A DNA stretch of 64,000 bases from Thalassomonas actiniarum (GTDB lineage: Bacteria > Pseudomonadota > Gammaproteobacteria > Enterobacterales > Alteromonadaceae). The stretch's first letter is position 1; each line of letters starts with the position of its first letter. Where the stretch lies: NCBI RefSeq assembly GCF_000948975.2, contig NZ_CP059735.1:2542001-2606000 (forward strand), in the 5' to 3' direction. Shown in pieces: positions 44,118 through 52,344 of the stretch. The notes beneath the pieces are model-generated. The model ran no database searches. It saw only the letters and a list, made by a program, of their open reading frames with translations, and had not been told where the DNA came from. Made by a program: the position numbers and the translations under genes.

Positions 44118-44211
44118 TCAAAAAGCAAAAAATATTGCCCGGGCAAGGTGCATACTGTACCGGGCAGGAAAATCACCACTTGGGGTGAAGCAATGTTTTG
44201 GAGAAGGTTCG

Positions 44212-45750
44212 TTGAAAAAATTAAATCTATTAAATAAAAAAATAAGACGGTTTTCCACCGGCGCCTGGTTGCTTGGCTGTGCCTTAAGTTTAAGTCCTTA
44301 TGTACAGGCAAATACGGTCAGTGCTTTAGCCGATAAAACTGCCCGCTATGCGGTAGAGACCTATTACGATGATATGGTGAACAGCCTGGGAGAGCTGGTC
44401 AAGTTCAATACCGTTGCCCGCGAAGGCATCCCGGTGTTTGATAATCCGGCCCATAAGGCGTTTAAAGCGGAACTGGCGCGTCAGGCAAGAGCCCTGGGGC
44501 TGGACTATACCGATCATGGCGCCGTGGTCGTGATTGGTTTAGGCAAGGGGCGTGAACGCTTTGGTATAGTGACACACGGCGATGTACAACCGGCAGATGC
44601 GACAAAGTGGGCGAAGTCGCCGTTTGAGCTGGATATGACTTCTGAGCCGGGTAATATCATAGGCCGGGGCACGGAAGACGATAAAGGGCCTATATCATCG
44701 GCCCTGTACGCCATGAAAGCCATTAAGGATGCCGGTATTTCCCTGAGTAAACGCATTGAGTTATATGTTTATATGGCCGAGGAGTCTGACTGGGCGCCGC
44801 TGGAAGACTTCATCAAGGGCCATGAATTGCCCGGCGTGAATATCACCCTGGACTCTGAATACCCGATTGTGACGGCGGAGAAAGGTTATGGCAGCATTGA
44901 AATGACCTTCCCCGATAAGAAAGTTACCGGTCATTCGCCTTATTTAAGCCGCTTTAGCGGTGGTTTTTTTGGCAGCCAGATCCCCGAGGATGCTGCTGCC
45001 GTAATAGAAAATGCCGATGCGGCACTTGTTAAACGGTTAAAAGCAAAAGCGGCCGATGATAAAAAACTGGCGTTTGCTTTCTCCGCAAAAGGCCAGCAAT
45101 TAACCATTAAGGCCTCGGGCACCTCTGCGCATTCTTCAAAACCCGAATTTGGTGTAAATGCCATTACCCATTTGGCGGCGTTATTGGCGGATATTCGCTG
45201 GCCCAATAATGCCAGCGGTGCTTTGGTGAATTTTGTTAATGATTATCTGGGGACCGGCTTATATGGGAAGAAATTTGGCAATATTGCCTACCGGGACGAT
45301 TTTATGGGACCGATGACGGTGCAGCCTACGGTACTCAAGCAAGCAGGTGACGGCATAGCGTTAAATATTAACCTGCGCCGGCCGCAGGGAAAATCTACCA
45401 GGCAACTTGAGCATGAGATCAAGACTGCACTGGATAACTGGCAACAGACAAATAAAGCGGCGCTGTTAAATATCAGCACCAGTATAAGCGAGCCTTTTGT
45501 GCAAAAAAATGCGCCGCATGCCAACACCTTGCTGTCGGTATTCTCCCATTATACCGGGATGAAAAATCCGCAGCCTATTGCTATAGGAGGTTCCACTAAC
45601 TCTAAGCTTTTTCCCAATGCCGTCAGCTTCGGTCCGTCAATGCCGGGAAAAGTCTATAGCGGACACTCTGAGCATGAATTTATCAGCGAAGAGCAGTTTA
45701 AACTCAACCTGAAAATGTATACCGCGGTGATGATTGAATTAGCGAAATAA
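44212..45750 (+). CDS. M20 family dipeptidase, exported
   Basis: The start chosen is TTG 44212, with GGAGAAGG just upstream; the longer frame to 44098 has no ribosome site and precedes the signal peptide. The product has 512 residues with a signal peptide (basic KKLNLLNKKIRR, then GAWLLGCALSLSPYVQA). Metal-site motifs follow: VTHGDVQPAD (His122), GRGTEDDKGP (the bridging Asp) and MAEESDW (catalytic and metal Glu). The PepV/M20 dimerisation insert lies between, and SGHSEHEFISEEQ near the end carries the last His. It would cleave dipeptides in the periplasm with zinc. A bidirectional terminator follows. Confidence 0.9.
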   Translation: MKKLNLLNKKIRRFSTGAWLLGCALSLSPYVQANTVSALADKTARYAVETYYDDMVNSLGELVKFNTVAREGIPVFDNPAHKAFKAELARQARALGLDYTDHGAVVVIGLGKGRERFGIVTHGDVQPADATKWAKSPFELDMTSEPGNIIGRGTEDDKGPISSALYAMKAIKDAGISLSKRIELYVYMAEESDWAPLEDFIKGHELPGVNITLDSEYPIVTAEKGYGSIEMTFPDKKVTGHSPYLSRFSGGFFGSQIPEDAAAVIENADAALVKRLKAKAADDKKLAFAFSAKGQQLTIKASGTSAHSSKPEFGVNAITHLAALLADIRWPNNASGALVNFVNDYLGTGLYGKKFGNIAYRDDFMGPMTVQPTVLKQAGDGIALNINLRRPQGKSTRQLEHEIKTALDNWQQTNKAALLNISTSISEPFVQKNAPHANTLLSVFSHYTGMKNPQPIAIGGSTNSKLFPNAVSFGPSMPGKVYSGHSEHEFISEEQFKLNLKMYTAVMIELAK

Positions 45751-45777
45751 CTGCTTATTTGGCGTTAAGGTATGAAA

Positions 45778-45812
45778 AAGCCGGTAACCCCGAAAGGGGT
45801 TACCGGCTTTTT
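45778..45812. terminator. Strong bidirectional terminator with GAAA tetraloop
   Basis: AAGCCGGTAACCCC (45778-45791) pairs perfectly with GGGGTTACCGGCTT (45796-45809) around a GAAA loop. T runs lie on the plus side (TTTATT) and A runs before it. It separates the convergent dipeptidase and repressor genes. Confidence 0.92.
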
Positions 45813-45837
45813 ATTGTTACTCTTTTATCCGGGGCTT

Positions 45838-46470
45838 TTAAAATATTTTGCCGGCAAAGACCACGGTACCGACGATAGAGCAGTCGCTGGTGATGGGAAT
45901 AATTTGCTCCGGCCAGTTGGGGTTGGCCGGTTTTAGATATTTTTTCCCTTGCTCGATAATCAGCTGCTTAAAGGTGGCTTCATTTTGATCTTCTAACCTG
46001 GCGACGATATAGGAGCCGTGGTGGGACTCTGCCAGGGGATCGACAAAGATCAGATCCCCTTCGCGAAAGACAGGCTCCATACTGATCCCCTGAACGCTGA
46101 GCACAAAGGTTTGGCTGCTGCACTTAACCGGGCAGGGAAAACTTTCCGCCTCCAGTACATCTATTTCATAAATAGCCGACCAGGCACCGGCCTGTACCCA
46201 ACTGATCAGGGGGTAATGCCCTTTAATTTCCGGTCCGGGCTCAACATTGGGCACCAGATCGACATCCTTAATGCCTTTGCCGAGCAATAACCAGTCAACT
46301 TTGCAGGCCAGGGCATCTGCCAGCTTTAACAGGTTTTCTCCCCTGGGTTTGGCGATATCGTTTAACCATTGGCTCACCGTGCCTTTGGAGACTCCGGTTA
46401 ATTTCACCAGGTCCACGGCGCGTAACTTTTTCTCATCCATTCTTGCTTTTATACGTGATGCTATGCTCAT
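45838..46470 (-). CDS. Phage-type XRE/S24 repressor (LexA/CI-like)
   Basis: From ATG 46470 the protein has 210 residues. An N-terminal XRE helix-turn-helix (VDLVKLTGVSKGTVSQWLND, residues about 19-38) is followed by a LexA/UmuD-type S24 peptidase domain. The cleavage site is Ala94-Gly95 (WVQAGAWS), the nucleophile Ser130 (VQGISMEPVFREGD) and the Lys168 base (EATFKQL). All residues for RecA-stimulated self-cleavage are present, so it could be SOS-inducible. It is divergent from a Mor-like activator with repeated operator words between. No other phage gene is seen, so this is a domesticated or remnant switch. Confidence 0.9.
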   Translation of the reverse strand: MSIASRIKARMDEKKLRAVDLVKLTGVSKGTVSQWLNDIAKPRGENLLKLADALACKVDWLLLGKGIKDVDLVPNVEPGPEIKGHYPLISWVQAGAWSAIYEIDVLEAESFPCPVKCSSQTFVLSVQGISMEPVFREGDLIFVDPLAESHHGSYIVARLEDQNEATFKQLIIEQGKKYLKPANPNWPEQIIPITSDCSIVGTVVFAGKIF

Positions 46471-46480
46471 AGTTTTCAAC

Positions 46481-46650
46481 TCTAAACTTTGTTTTGTTTT
46501 CTAAACTTTTGTGCTGGACAATGTAAGTTTATCTCGCTAAACTTTCTGCCATTCTAAACTAAACAAAACAAATTATAAACAGCATTTTCTCTATTAAAGC
46601 CAATAAAACATGCGATTTTTGGTTTAGTAGACTTGAATGGTGGTTTAGAT
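46481..46650. promoter_or_regulatory. Repeated TCTAAACTTT operators of the repressor
   Basis: TCTAAACTTT occurs at 46481-46490 and 46500-46509. Close copies lie at 46536-46545 (GCTAAACTTT) and 46553-46560 (TCTAAACT), and inverted words GGTTTAG(T/A) at 46621 and 46642. They fill the spacer between the divergent repressor and Mor-like genes, as expected for autoregulation and control of the activator. Confidence 0.65.
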
Positions 46651-46758
46651 TTATTGACTGTTAGCGAATTTCTCTTTTGATCGGGAGAGAGGAGTTAATT
46701 TATCTGCCTAAACAAATGCTGTTGCCATTTAAAAACCGTAGTAACATAAGGAAATACC

Positions 46759-47136
46759 ATGACAGCAAATAATCCCCAAAAAAATAACAGCAAGAAAAGT
46801 ACCCGTGTATGTGAACAGGAGCTGCTTGATGTGATTGGTGTTAATGCCACATTAGCGCTGGAGCGGGCTTTTAGTGCCAGTTATCTTTATATACCGGCCA
46901 GGGCGCCGAGTAAGGCGATAATAAATGCCGTTGGTTTAACTGCCGCCATGAAACTGGTGGATCATTTTGGTTGCGGAGATATCTGGGTGCCGAAATCCCT
47001 GTTGACCAAATACCGAAATATCAGTATCTGTGAAGAAAAAGACCAGGGGAAAACGTTACCTGAACTGGCACAAAAATTTAAAACCGGGATCCCCAATATC
47101 AGACGTATTTTAAAGCAAAAGGGCATACAGGCATAA
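46759..47136 (+). CDS. Mor/Mga-like transcriptional activator
   Basis: The protein has 125 residues. The arrangement LLDVIGVNATLALERAF, LYIPARAPSKAIINAVG, AAMKLVDHFGCGDIWVPK and a C-terminal helix-turn-helix KTLPELAQKFKTGIPNIRRILKQKG matches the Mor (middle operon regulator) family first known from phage Mu. The two 'IP/VP' strand motifs resemble the Mor dimerisation domain. It is divergent from the S24 repressor. The identification is by pattern recognition. What it activates is unknown, because no Mu-like operon follows. Confidence 0.7.
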   Translation: MTANNPQKNNSKKSTRVCEQELLDVIGVNATLALERAFSASYLYIPARAPSKAIINAVGLTAAMKLVDHFGCGDIWVPKSLLTKYRNISICEEKDQGKTLPELAQKFKTGIPNIRRILKQKGIQA

Positions 47137-47221
47137 TTAACACCAAAGGGCTTATCCCGGGCTTCACTTTGGCGGCTGCACACTATTTATCAAACCGGGA
47201 GCTGGCAGCTGATAATTTCAC

Positions 47222-47674
47222 TTAAACAGGGATGTTTAAACCTGCTTTGACATTGTCCATTACCACATGTGAATGGAACTTTAGTATGTTTTTATCACAT
47301 AAAAACAGGGGCTTGGTTAACAGCTCGTAGGCTGCCATATTGGGGGCGGTGATCACGACAATAAAATCAATATTGCCGGCGAGATAATAGCATTGCTGAA
47401 CATGTTGATGCGCCAACATGCGTTGCTTGAAGCTTTCGATACTCTCTATCCCTCCTTGTTTCATCACCACTTCGACGATAACCGTGACGTAATTATCAAA
47501 TGTTACCGGATTTAACACCGCAATTTCTTTGCAGATCATGCCATTTTGGCGCAATTTCTTTAATCTGCGCTGGCAGGCGGTAGCCGACAGACCTATTTTT
47601 TCTCCCAGCTCCAGACTGGAGAGGCGATTGTTTTGCTGTAAAGATTCGAGGATTTTTTTATCAAAATTATCCAT
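47222..47674 (-). CDS. Lrp/AsnC family transcriptional regulator
   Basis: The protein has 150 residues. The helix-turn-helix is NFDKKILESLQQNNRLSSLE, then LGEKIGLSATACQRRLKKLRQNG. The RAM/AsnC effector domain includes HQHVQQCYYLAGNIDFIVVI. Such regulators form octamers and bind amino acids. It is divergent from a GST gene with a 152-bp spacer, so that gene is a likely target. This is not global Lrp: wording and length differ from the very conserved Lrp of E. coli. Confidence 0.92.
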   Translation of the reverse strand: MDNFDKKILESLQQNNRLSSLELGEKIGLSATACQRRLKKLRQNGMICKEIAVLNPVTFDNYVTVIVEVVMKQGGIESIESFKQRMLAHQHVQQCYYLAGNIDFIVVITAPNMAAYELLTKPLFLCDKNILKFHSHVVMDNVKAGLNIPV

Positions 47675-47826
47675 GGTGAATAAATTATGCGTTTAAGGCT
47701 AAAAATTGCAGTTTAACATACTTTTGATTGATGGTTTGGCAGCGCATGGTTAACCCTGTGTTGGTAAGATAATCAGCAGAAAAGTAAACCTGGTGGCACC
47801 CGCTAAGGTAATTAAAAGGAACAGAA

Positions 47827-48489
47827 ATGAGCAGAATACTCTACAGTGGCAATCGCAATGCTTCCAGCTGGGCGTTTCGTGCCTGGCTTGCCCTGCGAGA
47901 GCAAAATATTGATTTTGAAGAAGTGGTGATAGATATCAGGCGCCCCCAGCGCTGGAAAAACCTGGCGGAAATTGGCAGCTTTTCCCCGCCGGCGGCGGTG
48001 CCGGTATTGGTGGATGACGAAACCGTGATTTTTGATTCTTCCGCCATTATGGAATATGCCAATGAGCTCGGAGACGGTTCTTTATTGCCGCAGGACATCA
48101 AACTCAGGGCCCGGGCGCGCGCACTGGTGGCCTGGCAGCATTCTACTTTAGGCAAGGTATGTCCCTGCTTGTCATTTGAAAGTGCCTTTTATAAAGAAAA
48201 AAAACAACTGAGCGCCGGTGAAATCAGCAGCGCCGAATGGATTTATGGCATTTGGCAACAGCATCTGGAATCTATAGGGGGAGCATATTTGCTGGGAGAG
48301 TATTCGTTAGCGGATATTGCCCTGGTACCTTCGGTATTGAGGTTAACCGCCCATCACGGGGTGGGGGAAAGTTATCCTTTAGTTGTCAAATGGGTAGAGC
48401 GGCTCCTTAACCGGCCCTGCGTACAAGAGTGGTTAACACAAGCTTATGCGTTAGAGCCCATTTATTGTGAAGGTTATTTCAGCAGTTAA
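47827..48489 (+). CDS. Glutathione S-transferase family protein
   Basis: The protein has 220 residues. The N-terminal thioredoxin fold includes ILYSGNRNASSWAFRAWLAL, the cis-Pro motif PPAAVPVLVDDETVIFDSSAIMEY and a C-terminal helical domain with YLLGEYSLADIALVPSVLRL. The active-site serine is probably in NASSW, as in Ser-type bacterial GSTs and maleylacetoacetate isomerase-like members. An AAGGAA site precedes the ATG. It is divergent from the Lrp-type regulator. Confidence 0.9.
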   Translation: MSRILYSGNRNASSWAFRAWLALREQNIDFEEVVIDIRRPQRWKNLAEIGSFSPPAAVPVLVDDETVIFDSSAIMEYANELGDGSLLPQDIKLRARARALVAWQHSTLGKVCPCLSFESAFYKEKKQLSAGEISSAEWIYGIWQQHLESIGGAYLLGEYSLADIALVPSVLRLTAHHGVGESYPLVVKWVERLLNRPCVQEWLTQAYALEPIYCEGYFSS

Positions 48490-48579
48490 TACCCGGTATA
48501 TCCCCTTTTTTTCAGAGCATGAGCTGAGTCCGGGTATCTGCTGATATTGGTAAGTGCTTAAGTCCGGTGTCCCTGAAAA

Positions 48580-50337
48580 CTAGGGGGTAAACAGGCTGAC
48601 TTGGTTGCGGCCATTATTTTTGGACGAATACATGGCCTGGTCGGCGTCGGCGATAATTTTGTCGAGATCAAAACCTGAAAGTTGGGCCGTTGTAATACCA
48701 AAACTTGCGGTAACATTAAAGTTAGCGCCAGATTCAGAGCAATCTATTGCTGCAATTTCCCGGCGACAAAGCTCGGCAAACTCTTTGGCCGTTGGCAGAT
48801 CACAGCCGGGTAAAAAGATACAAAACTCTTCTCCGCCAAGACGGACAAAAATATCATTTTTCCGTCCGATATTACGACAGACATCGGCGGTTTTTTTCAG
48901 TACCCAATCGCCGCAGGTATGGCCATAGCTGTCGTTAATGTTTTTAAATTTATCCAAATCAAACAAGATACAACTTAACGGCAGATTACTGCTTTGGCAA
49001 TACTCCAGCGAGCTTAACGCCAGCTGGGTAAAGTGGCCGCGGTTATAAATGCCGGTCAGGGCATCATATTCTGCCATTTGCCTTAAGCGTTTTTGCGTTA
49101 ACCGGCTTTTATAGGCCCAAAATATCAGCAGGGTGGATAAGGCGATTAGCAGAGAGATAAAGAGTTTATTATTTTCCGCTTCTGCTTGTGCCAGATCTTG
49201 CTCGACCCGTAAGAGTTTATTTTGTTCATCCAATAATTGGATACGGGTTTCCTGTTCGATAGCCTGATGTTCCGCTAACTGATAGGCGAGATGTTTGGTT
49301 TTGATATTATCCAAATAGGTTTTGTTAGCTTTGGTGTATTTTACATGATATTCAAGTGCTAATTTAAAGTCTTTTCGCTGCTCTGCAATTTGATACAGTA
49401 TTTCATATGCTTGGACTACAGGCTGTGATGCTCCTAAAAGTTCTGCCTGTGCAATGGTTTTAAGTGCATATTTTTCACTTTCTATATAGTTTTGTTTGAG
49501 ACTGTATGCTTTTGCTATAGATGAGTAAAAAATAATGATCAAGCGAGGGTAATGACTGTTTTCAACAACCTCAAGATTAGGTAATAAAATATTTAAAGCT
49601 TTATCTGCATGCTGGTTGCTGATATGCAAACGAATGAGAAATGAGCGAATGAAACTACTCATCAAGCTTTCACCTACTTTGTCACAAATTTTAATGCCCT
49701 GTTTAATTTCATCACTGTTTTCAGCTAATAGTTCGAGATTAATTTTGGCTTCTATAATCACGCCTTTGCTTAGACACAGGTTGCGGTCATTGATAGGTAA
49801 AAGGCTTAGTTTCTCTGCATATTTATATCCCAGATCGTACTGTCCTAACTGGTTATAAAAATTAGCCGCAACCATTAGACCTGTTTGCATTATTTCTTTG
49901 TTTTCTATAGAAGGCAGAAGTTCCAATGCCTTTGATAAGTAGGTTAAACCTTCATTCCACTTTTGGGTATTTGCCAGTGTGTTAATAATGGTAATGCTGG
50001 CTCGAAATTTTAGTGATTCACTGGCCTTGGATTCGATCAGTTCTTTAAACTGTTTTAGCCCCTCATCAGGGTTGCCCTGAAAAGTCAGTTGATAGGCTAA
50101 TAAATATTTTAGATAAAGCTGCTGTTCTAGGGTTAGCTGCTCTTTTTGCTTTTGCAGCTCAAGTAGTAAGGTATTTGATAATTCCGGGTCACTGCTTCTT
50201 ATTTGATCCGCGTATTTTAATTTTTCTGCTAAGTTTTTTGATAGATGAGCACTACTTTCAGCTTTCACCGTAATAATAGTGCTCAAAAGCAATAATAAAC
50301 CGAAAGTCATACATTTCATGTTAGTTATCGCTTTCAT
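48580..50337 (-). CDS. TPR-sensor diguanylate cyclase, last gene of the borosin operon
   Basis: The protein has 585 residues. After a signal peptide (MTFGLLLLLSTIITVKA), a periplasmic tetratricopeptide-like region (about 30-370) leads to a coiled coil and a membrane helix (KLFISLLIALSTLLIFWAY, about 390-410). A cytoplasmic GGDEF domain has DALTGIYNRGHFTQLA, DLDKFKNINDSYGH and RLGGEEFCIFLPG. The signature is GGEEF, which is catalytically competent in known enzymes. It begins 17 bp after the borosin precursor stop, so co-transcription is very likely. It might sense a peptide through its periplasmic repeats, but this is inference. Confidence 0.9.
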   Translation of the reverse strand: MKAITNMKCMTFGLLLLLSTIITVKAESSAHLSKNLAEKLKYADQIRSSDPELSNTLLLELQKQKEQLTLEQQLYLKYLLAYQLTFQGNPDEGLKQFKELIESKASESLKFRASITIINTLANTQKWNEGLTYLSKALELLPSIENKEIMQTGLMVAANFYNQLGQYDLGYKYAEKLSLLPINDRNLCLSKGVIIEAKINLELLAENSDEIKQGIKICDKVGESLMSSFIRSFLIRLHISNQHADKALNILLPNLEVVENSHYPRLIIIFYSSIAKAYSLKQNYIESEKYALKTIAQAELLGASQPVVQAYEILYQIAEQRKDFKLALEYHVKYTKANKTYLDNIKTKHLAYQLAEHQAIEQETRIQLLDEQNKLLRVEQDLAQAEAENNKLFISLLIALSTLLIFWAYKSRLTQKRLRQMAEYDALTGIYNRGHFTQLALSSLEYCQSSNLPLSCILFDLDKFKNINDSYGHTCGDWVLKKTADVCRNIGRKNDIFVRLGGEEFCIFLPGCDLPTAKEFAELCRREIAAIDCSESGANFNVTASFGITTAQLSGFDLDKIIADADQAMYSSKNNGRNQVSLFTP

Positions 50338-50354
50338 TAAATTGCAGTTATCTC

Positions 50355-50621
50355 TTAACCGTTAATAACAGAACGAATTTCTTCTTTCTGCTCTTCATCT
50401 TCTTCTTTCTGTGGCTGCTCATCCTCAGCCGGGAATAAAAACGCGACAATGTCTGGGCAAATATCGAGCTGACGTTCCAGTGTCAATTTATCTTTATTCA
50501 ATAAAGTCTCTTTTAATGAATGCTCTAATTCGGCTGCTTGAATTGCCTGCTCTAATTTATCCTTATCTTGTAAATTAGCTTCCTGTCCCATTCTTTCTAA
50601 AAGTTGAACAATGTTAGACAT
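50355..50621 (-). CDS. Split borosin precursor peptide (SonA-like)
   Basis: The protein has 88 residues with a good ribosome site (GAGG, seven bases before the ATG). Residues about 3-52 are a helical borosin-binding-domain-like leader (IVQLLERMGQEANLQDKDKL; SLKETLLNKDKLTLERQLD). A hydrophobic core candidate follows (ICPDIVAFLFPAEDE, 54-68), then an acid-rich stretch (QKEEDEEQKEE) and a short tail IRSVING. Leader, hydrophobic segment and acidic tail are the layout of Shewanella SonA. The partner N-methyltransferase gene ends 49 bp upstream on the same strand. Which residues are N-methylated cannot be told from sequence. Hydrophobic residues within 54-64 are the first candidates and the C-terminal tail the second. 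Confidence 0.82.
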   Translation of the reverse strand: MSNIVQLLERMGQEANLQDKDKLEQAIQAAELEHSLKETLLNKDKLTLERQLDICPDIVAFLFPAEDEQPQKEEDEEQKEEIRSVING

Positions 50622-50670
50622 ATAAATTCCTCGAGTTGTCTAGGGGTTAAATAATGCTATTGAAAAAATA

Positions 50671-51468
50671 TTAGTTGCCTTGCTCTGTTAGCGTCGAGTC
50701 CAGCTCAGCTAAACGTTTTAAAATAGCATTGTTAGATTGCATTTTTTTAGCAGGTGGTATTACCATGGTTGTGTGCTGTGATAATTCGGCATTGAGAAAG
50801 TCTGCCAAGGAAATCTTTTCAATACGGGTATTCTCAATAGGCAGTACCGCAGCTTCATATAAAATGACCTGATGCTCCATAGGATAATCTTCAGCAAGCA
50901 GATCGATCAACACCTGGCGATAAGCTTTAGTTGTGGAGAATTTTCCTAATGATTGGTCTCCTGCAATGCCTACTTGCCAGAGGATTAGATAAGCACTGGT
51001 ATCGATTGTTCGCTGGTAAAACATCAATTGGCTGGCTTCATATTGGGCGCAGCCATATTTACCAGGGTCAATACCAAGATCGGCAAAAAGGCAGTCTTCG
51101 GCGGATATGCCCGGGATCATTTTAGCTTCAAAGCCTTCGGCTTTCGCTAATTCGATTGATTTATGGGGAGCATAAGCAAAGACGCCAGGGTGGCCGTAAA
51201 AAGCACCAACGACTTTTTTTCCTGCACGAACTTCACTTAACATGGCGTCGACCATTTCCTTATAAGTAATGGTTCTTGGTTTTCCTTCACTGTAATATTG
51301 CTGCAAACTACGTACATCGTTATGCATTTCTTTGATCCATAATTCGACAATACCGTTAGAAACACCCGAAAAAACTACATCAGCTTCCTGAATGTAACTT
51401 TTAGCAATTGGACAAATATGGGCCCCTAAGGTCATGCCAATGCCAACACATACTAAATTACCTGACAT
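50671..51468 (-). CDS. Split borosin peptide alpha-N-methyltransferase (SonM-like)
   Basis: The protein has 265 residues of the tetrapyrrole-methylase (SAM-MT) fold: LVCVGIGMTLG, YGHPGVFAYAPH and PGISAEDCLFADLGIDPG (about 119-136). Wording across the whole protein follows Shewanella SonM, including YEASQLMF and a terminal VIPPAKKM. The catalytic set of borosin methyltransferases is conserved with exact spacing: Tyr59, Arg65, Tyr69 and Tyr91, equivalent to Tyr66, Arg72, Tyr76 and Tyr98 of OphMA. These enzymes methylate backbone amides of a partner peptide using SAM. The precursor gene follows directly. A role in porphyrin or diphthamide methylation is much less likely. Confidence 0.9.
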   Translation of the reverse strand: MSGNLVCVGIGMTLGAHICPIAKSYIQEADVVFSGVSNGIVELWIKEMHNDVRSLQQYYSEGKPRTITYKEMVDAMLSEVRAGKKVVGAFYGHPGVFAYAPHKSIELAKAEGFEAKMIPGISAEDCLFADLGIDPGKYGCAQYEASQLMFYQRTIDTSAYLILWQVGIAGDQSLGKFSTTKAYRQVLIDLLAEDYPMEHQVILYEAAVLPIENTRIEKISLADFLNAELSQHTTMVIPPAKKMQSNNAILKRLAELDSTLTEQGN

Positions 51469-51763
51469 TTACCATAATACCTTTTAAATTTTCATGTCTC
51501 ATGGGAGGAACAAGTTGATTGAAACTACGATAACAGCTATTAAATTGTTTGAAAACTCTAACAAACGAAGATCTCTTAAAAAAGTAAAACGATCTCACTT
51601 TATGGTTAATAAATATCCTATAGGTGTTTGTTAAAAATTTAAAAACATCTTGGTGAATACTTTGTTTCTATTGAAATCATGGTGTTATGTTATTCATTCT
51701 GCAATGAAAAATGAAGGCTTATTTCTATAGTAAACGAACGGACAGAACTTTTATTCGAACACT
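51469..51763. other. AT-rich spacer upstream of the borosin operon
   Basis: This 295-bp non-coding stretch is clearly richer in A and T than most of the window. It separates the methyltransferase gene from the GNAT gene. No frame with a ribosome site was seen in it. It presumably contains the borosin promoter, but no convincing -35/-10 pair stands out. Confidence 0.5.
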
Positions 51764-52255
51764 TTAGACATTAAATACATAAGTATCGATATCTTTGGTA
51801 TGTGCTAATGGTTCAGACTTAAAACCTATTAGTTTTAAAAATTTGATACTGTTGATATTATCTTTTTGAACTTGTGAAGTGAACTTCTTAAAACCATAAG
51901 TGCTGTTACATATGCTGATGAGTTTTTTAAATACTTCAGGTGCATAACCCCTTCCTTGAGAATTCTCTGATATCAGCAGTCCTAAAATGGCGTGTTCTTT
52001 TTCTTGTGATTGAAAACCGACAATACCGATGGCCTGATTAGTTTCTTTAGAGGTTATAGCCCAACTAAATTGATTTTTAGTTTTACTCGTTTGCTTATTA
52101 AGGGTTGTTTTAAAAGCTTTTATGGCTTGCTCTTGGCTTAAAGGCTGGCAAATATGGCGCATGACTTTAGTGTCGGTATATAAGTGACAATATAAGGCTT
52201 GATCTTGTTTTTCTAGCGCACGGATGAATAATCTTTCGGTAGTGAAGTTATGCAT
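51764..52255 (-). CDS. RimJ/RimL-type GNAT acetyltransferase (downstream paralogue)
   Basis: The protein has 163 residues from ATG 52255; a TTG-initiated frame to 52297 is less likely. GNAT/RimJ features: TTERLFIRALEKQDQALYCH, ISENSQGRGYAPEVFKKLI (acetyl-CoA loop) and NSIKFLKLIGF. Its N-terminal half parallels the next gene upstream (LYTDTKVMRHICQPLSQEQA against LYTSKQVMRHIGPPLSREQT), so the two are tandem paralogues. RimJ-type enzymes acetylate protein or peptide N-termini, or small amines. Base composition is AT-rich like the borosin genes. Confidence 0.85.
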   Translation of the reverse strand: MHNFTTERLFIRALEKQDQALYCHLYTDTKVMRHICQPLSQEQAIKAFKTTLNKQTSKTKNQFSWAITSKETNQAIGIVGFQSQEKEHAILGLLISENSQGRGYAPEVFKKLISICNSTYGFKKFTSQVQKDNINSIKFLKLIGFKSEPLAHTKDIDTYVFNV

Positions 52256-52344
52256 TTTATCTTTTAATATTAACAGCGGACTGTCTTTTGAGGGCAATTC
52301 GTGATGAGATTTTTATACCTGAAGGTTTTATTAAAAGCAATTTA

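Noticed and set aside
45838-47136. A prophage
   Set aside because: Only the repressor and the Mor-like activator are phage-like. No integrase, attachment repeats or structural genes flank them.
50671-51468. Precorrin or other tetrapyrrole methyltransferase
   Set aside because: The fold is shared, but the borosin catalytic Tyr/Arg quartet and an adjacent precursor peptide are present and no tetrapyrrole gene is nearby.
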